This document shows, in pieces, positions 57,201 to 64,000 of a DNA stretch of 64,000 bases. Source of the stretch: Smittia aterrima (taxonomy: Eukaryota; Arthropoda; Insecta; Diptera; Chironomidae); the NCBI GenBank assembly GCA_033063855.1, contig CP093831.1, positions 27,032,001 through 27,096,000 of the forward strand, read 5' to 3'. The translations under genes and the position numbers were made by a program. A model generated the notes under the pieces. The model was not told the origin of the DNA. It saw nothing but the letters and a program-made list of their open reading frames with translations, and made no database searches. The first letter of the stretch is position 1, and each line of letters begins with the position of its first letter.

Positions 57201-60200
57201 GTGTCAGATCAGCTGATCGAACAAGCTTAGATATCATGTGAAGCCAAATTAGTTAAACGCCTTCGATTGCTATTGAAACATTTCGACTCTGCGCTCATTG
57301 TTTACACGAAGTCAATGATGATCGCATCATCTCGAAGACGATTGACTCAGAATCGTTTCACCGGATTTTTTTTTTCTTAATAAAAATTCATCACTCAATT
57401 TGATTGCCCGAGAAGCACTTGCTGATTCGTCAACTCAGTTCCTACGCAGTTGTCAGTGCGAAACGAATCGACTTTCGATCAGTAACAAACTTGCTCTCGC
57501 ATGACATCATCGTCGTTCAACATTTACGGTCAACAGTTTCCTCAAAAATTCAAATTGTGCTAATTACAAACTTACAATGACTTCATCATCGAGTGGAGCT
57601 TGAAAGTTCATTGAATGTGATGATTGAATCATTTTTGTAAAAAAAGCTTTTTGGGCGAGAGATGATGGACATGATCCATTTGTTTCCGTTATTTGTTTAG
57701 CTCATCGAGCGATGATCACATCGAATCCACCAAATGGTGAGTCCACGTGCGTGAACTCTTTTCACTCAACTCCAACCGAACAAATAATTGTTTTCGCCTA
57801 TTGTCGAGACGCGATCGTAAAAAGATTTCATCAACTCACTCGAAATAGAAGATGAGTGGAAGTTCCTAAAGTTCAAACTTTAAAAGATTCTTTTGACTGA
57901 TTGAACAAAGCTGCGATGATGATCTTTCCGAGCGTGGAGTTCATTCATTTCTCTAAAAACAAACTTTAAAAGACATTAAATGTGATGATGTAAGGTTCAC
58001 AAAAGAACTTCATGAACTCAACCCCGACAATGGATTAAGTTTTTTTTACGATTCGCTTTCTTGAATAACTTTAAAGATCTTATTACACATTTTGAGAGTC
58101 TTGTCGGCTTCTCTGTCTTCGCTGTCTTCTCTCAGAAAAAGAATTATCGATTGCGTCATAAGAACTATGCGAATGAACTCTCATGCTCTATGTTGGCCAT
58201 TGCCTTTTAAGCTCGTTGTTCGATCAAAACATGTTTTCTCTCGAGCTAAGCTCATGATGATAATGAGCTTGATAATCAAAACTGAAAAATGAGGATAATA
58301 AATCTTTGAGAAGAATTTCATTCACGAATCGTAAAAGAAGATTTTGAAGTCCAACGGAGACTTTTGATTGGACACAAACATCTCAACATTTTATAGTTAA
58401 ATGAACTTTGAATCATTTGATTGGCGATTAAAAAATTCTCATCATTCCCTCACGTCAACATAGACTTCGTCTGATTAAGGCGAGTCTGATTAACCGACTC
58501 GTTATTAGTTTCTCACATCTCCCAGGTGTCAACAGAATAATCAAAATTCCGAAAGGCACTTCATGATTGCAGTTACAGCGTTTGCTGATTGTTCGAACAG
58601 CGAGAATAATTATTTATGACTCGACAGTTGGTATTGGTTGTCAACCTGAGTAATAAGAAACCTGCTCTAAAAGTTGATTCAAACGAAAAAAAAAGGTGGA
58701 ACGTGAAATAATGGCGAGTTAACCATTCACGAGTGTCTATTAATATGATTTCGTAGCGGTCGCCAGCAGATGAAGCAGATAAGCTTAAGTTCTAATTTAT
58801 TGCTTGTTAAGTGGCTTAAATCAACTCGAAATATTTTCGTTTGTCTTATCGACTTGAAGCATCAAAACGAATTAAATCTGAGTCATGTGGAATCTGCATT
58901 CGATGCTTTGTCGTGAACATGTGTCTTCAAGACTCGAGAATGAAACATGTGGCGGACTTTAGCGCAAGAGAAAAATATCAACAACAAGATTTGCGAGTAG
59001 TTTTAAATAACAAAATGTGACGTAAGATCTCAGCGGTGAGTCGACCAGAATCGAGACTCGAGAATTGTGTTATTAAGTCGGAATTTCGTGTGCTTATTAA
59101 AATATCAACTTTCATAATCTAAAGCGTCGATTTAAATGCAAATGTTCCCGCTCAAATCGTTCTTTGCATAATAAACGCCTGAACCGTATTATTCTTTCCG
59201 AGTCGTGTGAGCGTCATGTTTCAATCAGCTCATTAAAGCTGTGACCAGCGAGTCAAACCTGTGGCGAGCCGATCAATCGATCACAGCCATGAATAAAAGA
59301 GCCTTCAAGATCACTTGCGTCGCAATGAGAAAAATATCAATTCTCAAGTGATGCCGGAAACTTTGGCTAATAAATCTGATTCGATCGAGTTGCTGGGTCG
59401 TGCATGCAAAATAGTTTTTTTTTCTTCTTCTTCTTCATCTTCGTGTAAGACCAAGTTCAAGAGTAAACGCATAACCTTGAACGAACCAAAAGCGAAGTCG
59501 AGATATCTCAATTGATGAATCGAGCCTTGTGATCTTGCGTCATGTTCTCTTCGATCATCGTCGGGAATCTAAATGGACATTTCGCATTAACAGTCAATTA
59601 ATCCTCGGCTGGTAGACTTGTCTCTTGATTTCAACGGAATGATCTTCATAGGGCGATGATTTATAGATTTTGACATGTTTGCGAGAGAACAGGTGAACCG
59701 CGAAGAGTTTTTTCGCGGATATCAAAAAGTAAAAGCTTCAAAGATAGTTCGATAAACTCGTTCGCTTTCTTCTTCGCCTTTTGGCACACACAAAATCTTT
59801 GGACATTTTTATTACCTTAAGAAATTATAAGCTTCGTGGCACTGCGGCTGGTGTTTGATGTGCTCGAATTGGAGAAGCGTCGGCCTCTTTGCATATCCGT
59901 TATCCATGATTACCAAAATATATTTTTCGCCTTCACACAAACACTTTTCGTTTTCTTCTTGAACTTTAGAAGTTCACCATGATGCACTGACTCAGGTCGC
60001 ACGCTTCCGTTCTCAGCATTTATTCAGCTGTTTTCACTTTCGTTTTGTTGCCGTTTTTGTTTTACGGCTTGGGTGTATCGACTTGACTGGATTATGATGT
60101 CATGGATGGAAGAGTGGTGTTTGGGATGGGCCTCTCTTAAGTAATTTTATTATTTATAGCTTCGGCTTTGCGCTATAACTTTCAATGACTCCAGACGAGG

Positions 60201-63133
60201 ATGAGCTGCTTTTAACGATCAAACACACAAAAAGTTTGTAGAGTTCTCCGGGTGTCGGATGCTCAAAAGAGATTCACGGAAGCAAAGTCTAAATGTCTCT
60301 GAGATGGGTCAAGAGCTGACAGAAGGTGAGTTAGCTTTCTTTTCAACTCAACGGGCTCATCTCTAGGACTTTTTTTTCTTTCATTAATTTTAAAACAGTT
60401 TGCTCATCGAAGAAAAATGTTCACAAATGTTTCTTTTCTTCTTCGTTGCCTCCTCGCGTTGCTTTGTTGTTGCAAAAGCGAGAAGAAATTCTCAGTTGGA
60501 TTTCTTTTCGAATGGTTCCGCTTAAATGAATTATCACTTGAGGCTGTCACCGCGATTCACAAACTAATCTCATAAGGAGCAAGCTCTCATAATCTTTCTG
60601 AGTGATGATCAAAGATTGCGAGCTTAACAACTTTCACACTTTCGATTTCTTAAAGTTTTTTTGTTTTTTTTTCGGACACTTTCCTGACTCACAGTAATCT
60701 CTTATCGCATGTCGCTCTCACGGCGCTTTGACTGCCTCAAAGAAGAGGAAAATCAATTTGTAAATAGTTCTATTTTTGTAACACTCCGATTATGTACAGC
60801 AGGAGAAAAAAAAATGTTGAATCTACACAAAATATGAGCGAGAAAATGAAAATTTAGACGAACCGAGCAGCACAACCGATCGCGACGTACCGCTGAGCGA
60901 AACTAAAATAGTGTTCGGCAAAGAACATTCGGAAGAAACGGTTTGTGTGGAGCACACAAGCAGAGCGCGAAAGAAAACAGCGTCGAGAAATTGCACAAGA
61001 GAAGACAAGGAAAAAATGACGATATCGCTAACGAACACAAGCGCAAAGTTTTCTCTGTTTGCGGAGCAATGTAACGTGAGTACGCGAACGTTATGGAAAT
61101 ACGACGATGAGAACTTTTCCCTCGCTCTACATTACTCGTCGATATGAAACTAAATTTCCTGAGACTTTCATGGAAAATTTTTCTTTATTCGCAGAACTTT
61201 TCCTTTCTTCAGGTCACTGATGAGATCATCGACGAGCGAAGCTTGCTCTCTGTTGTAAGATATTTACAGACACTTTAGTAAGCAGGTAAACAGCAGATAG
61301 CATATCAAAAACATTAGATACTTGACCGACGTCATTGTTTTGGCGACATTTCGCTCGCTCAAGGACGTAAACACGATCTTGATTACTCATCGGTCGAGTG
61401 AGCCAAGAAAAATATTTTCATTCATAAAGTCTTAATTACAGGAAAGCCACACTCGTCGAGTGGAGAACGACGAAATAGATTTTGGGACTTTTCTACGACC
61501 GTAGGAGATTCCGTTGCTCTTCCCGTGAATGTCACAACAGCTTCTCGTGTGTAACATGTGGGCGTCGTTGAATTATTTATTGACAAGCTCGTCTTGAGGA
61601 AAACAAGCATCACGATGCGTTACTAAGTTTCGTGGAGAAAATCTGTTGATTCTTAGAAGAACATTTCGACTTCCTTTTGAGATTTTAATCGCGGGAGCCT
61701 TCAAACAAACGATTTGTCGAATATGCAAATGAGAGACTACTCAAACGATGATCTCATACAAATGCAAGCTCGTTGCAATATTGAACAAGAGCAATAAGGA
61801 AGATTATTTCGCGAAGCGGTCAAGCGAGATATGACGCTACTTCCGCACACTCCCACTTTACGTTATTTGGGTTTTGCGATATTTACTTTTAAATATTTTC
61901 CTTTCCTTCTCTTCACATTCGCGCACCTTTTCACATGTCATCATCGAGCCAGCTAAAAATAACAACAGTGAAGCTTAATTCGCACTACATAAAAGATCGC
62001 CGCTTTCATAATAAATTTTCGTGTGATATGATAATTAAGATGTGGCGAAGATGGAATTTCAAATAGCGAATTGATTGTCGCGATACGAAAGGAAATGTCA
62101 ATATCTCTACTTGACAAGATGAAAGACGTAGACGAAGGGCGACTTGCATTCTTAACAGAGAATAGTTCAACGACTCACCTTAAGAATTCTAGAGCCATCA
62201 AGAGCGACTCTGCTCTCGTTGTTTTCCTTTTGATTAAAGTCGCCGTCCTCTCAAGGAATTTCTTTGTCCACACTCGACTCGACTTGAATGCTTAAGAGCT
62301 GCACACTGAATCAAAAGTTATAAAGTTCGGCTTGCTAACGGGCATTCCAACAGCTGCTTAAACCATGATTTTTACGACCTATCAAGTTAAGTTAGTTGCT
62401 GATTTAACAGTCTTCTGTTGTGGTGGGAATATTTCTTTTATTATCTGCCGAGAACGCGGATTTCGTCGTTTTATGCTTTACCGGCGATATTATTGAATTT
62501 TTATTTCATCGCGATCGGCACAACAAGGCACTTGACAAGTTCTTTTTCAACTTTTTTTGACGACGATTGGAGGGAAAAACTTCTCACGACGGAAATTCCG
62601 TAGAAACAGCAAAAATCGAGTACGATCGCATGTTTATTGTTGTCGAGGATGATCTCTACGCCATCGCAATTTCTCAATTGATTAATGAGTCAGCTTAGAA
62701 ACACAATTATTTTTTGTTGTTTACAATCGATTTTTATCTTTTTTTAAAACTTTTCACATCCACGCTGAATGTTTCAGCTTTCGAACAATTCAGATTAAGC
62801 ACATTTAACGGAACGATTTAACAACAATTGACATTGTAATAAAATTAGAAAAGACTTGAAATCTTAATTAAAAGTTTTGTTGAATAACTTTCTTTTTTAA
62901 TGAAATCGTCCAACTTTGTGACTCTTTGAAATCGTCCAACTGCCAAGCGCTTTCTGAGCAAATTCAAAACTTTACTAACTTGAAGTGAGCAAAATATTTG
63001 CTGAGTTGCTCAGACAAAGCTCGATTATTTCTCTCTAAAGTTTCATTCGTTTTGCGATTGTTGAAGAAGTCAGCAGTTTTCTTTTGCACAACTTTATTTT
63101 CTGTTTAATTGCAAAGTTTAAAAAAGTGCGAAA
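54284..63133. other. 8.8-kb region without a supported coding gene
   Basis: No open frame here exceeds about 100 codons or shows a motif, signal peptide or paralogue. It contains many T/A runs and GA-rich tracts (55193-55210) and several TCATCAT-type stretches. A first-exon-like block occurs at about 60880-61078 (+), ending in AAC|GTGAGTAC. The position upstream of the Raw-like gene, and a composition unlike the tight spacing elsewhere, suggest 5' UTR exons and regulatory DNA. Direct repeats of GAAATCGTCCAACT are at 62905-62918 and 62929-62942. Confidence 0.5.
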
Positions 63134-64000
63134 ATGGTTCGAGTGTTTGTTATCGGCGTCGGAATGACGAAAGTAAGTAAACTTTAAGAAAACATTTATT
63201 GAAAAGTAATTAGAGCTCAATGACCTCAAAGAGAAATCTAAAGAAGACAAAAACATGAAAATCTATTGCAAAACTGATCTCATGACCTAAAGCCGACCCT
63301 TAAATGACAAACTTTTATTTTCGAAAGAAAAGAAATCAAATTCCATGGACTTAAAATAATCGCGAACGATTTTTATGAACTTTGCTCCATCTTTATCTTT
63401 CGCGTTTCACATCATCAACAAAACACTACACACAGCAATCTTCAATTAAAATGAACACAAAAAAATGAAGTCTTACGTCGTAATGATTATGCGTTCCGTT
63501 ACTAATCTCGATTGTTTTATTGCTTTGTTGATTGCAGTTTGAAAAGCCGGGAAGACGAGAAAATTTTGATTATCCCGATATGGCTAAAGAATCTGTTACC
63601 AAAGCGTTAGCAGATGCCAAGGTCAAATACACAGACATCAACCAAGCTGTTGTTGGATACGTTTATGGTTTGTACATTCACTTTCATCGATTGCATAACT
63701 TTTGAATTATTAATGAATCTTCAATTGCATTTCAGGTGATTCAACCTCCGGACAACGTGCATTGTACGAAGTTGGAATGACAGGAATTCCCATTTACAAT
63801 GTAAACAACAATTGCTCGACTGGATCAACTGCTCTGCTTCTGGCGAAGCAACTTATCGAGAATGGACAGAATCATTGCGTGTTGGCTTTGGGTTTCGAGA
63901 AGATGGAACGCGGATCACTCAGCAACAAATACAACGACCGCACGAATCCAATGGACAAGCACATGCTTCAAATGTCTGAGCTTGTTGGCTTCAGCTCGGG
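63134..64000 (+). CDS. ScpX: sterol carrier protein x thiolase, 5' part
   Basis: First three exons, cut by the window end: 63134-63172, 63538-63667, 63736-64000 and beyond. The start [18 protein letters not shown] is that of the thiolase domain. The active-site Cys lies in [14 protein letters not shown], preceded by [17 protein letters not shown]-x is a peroxisomal 3-ketoacyl-CoA thiolase fused to a C-terminal SCP2 sterol-binding domain; only the first about 145 residues are visible, so the SCP2 part and the peroxisomal targeting signal cannot be checked. In insects it is linked to gut sterol and fatty acid handling. Confidence 0.93.

Noticed and set aside
1..64000. CRISPR arrays, operons, ribosome binding sites
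   Set aside because: Eukaryotic sequence with spliceosomal introns; the only spaced repeats are gene duplicates and the coding repeat in channel copy C.

Overview
The window looks like nuclear DNA from a small, compact, AT-rich insect genome. Most introns are 50-90 bp, intergenic gaps are short, and the gene families (pickpocket channels, 7TM odorant receptor, ZAD zinc finger, Raw, insect-type gut aminopeptidase) point to Diptera. I infer a nematoceran fly, possibly a chironomid midge; no marker in the window fixes the species. All splice models below were read by eye from GT/AG signals and checked for reading frame and, where possible, against paralogues.

Layout. 1-8.5 kb: a tandem array of four DEG/ENaC (pickpocket-like) channel genes, the first cut by the window edge and the third carrying a nonsense codon. 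9.1-12.2 kb: a secreted, probably GPI-anchored aminopeptidase N. 12.3-26 kb: seven very small minus-strand genes for secreted Lys/Leu-rich peptides (four near-identical tandem copies plus three divergent members), interleaved with plus-strand genes: two tandem pancreatic-type lipase-like genes with a mariner-like relic between them, and a zyxin-like LIM gene.

26.7-34.2 kb: housekeeping block. Mcm2 and the primase large subunit are divergent and share a 199-bp promoter with two E2F-like sites; PDE12 and adenylate kinase 6 follow on the minus strand. 34.8-36.1 kb: an odorant receptor. 36.7-46.2 kb: five tandem F-box/leucine-rich-repeat genes with signs of exchange among copies. 46.5-48.3 kb: a ZAD-C2H2 zinc-finger gene. 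48.7-54.3 kb: a nine-exon minus-strand gene with two nucleoside 2-deoxyribosyltransferase-like domains (Raw-like). 54.3-63.1 kb: almost 9 kb without a convincing gene, probably 5' regulatory DNA of the Raw-like gene. 63.1 kb to the end: the 5' part of the peroxisomal SCP-x thiolase gene.

The best candidate for an undescribed system is the small-peptide family. Every member has an 18- or 21-nt first coding exon, a phase-0 intron, a signal peptide, an acidic pro-segment and a short Lys/Leu-rich tail ending in Gly-stop, which would be an amidation signal. This matches the general plan of linear cationic antimicrobial peptide precursors, but function is inferred only.
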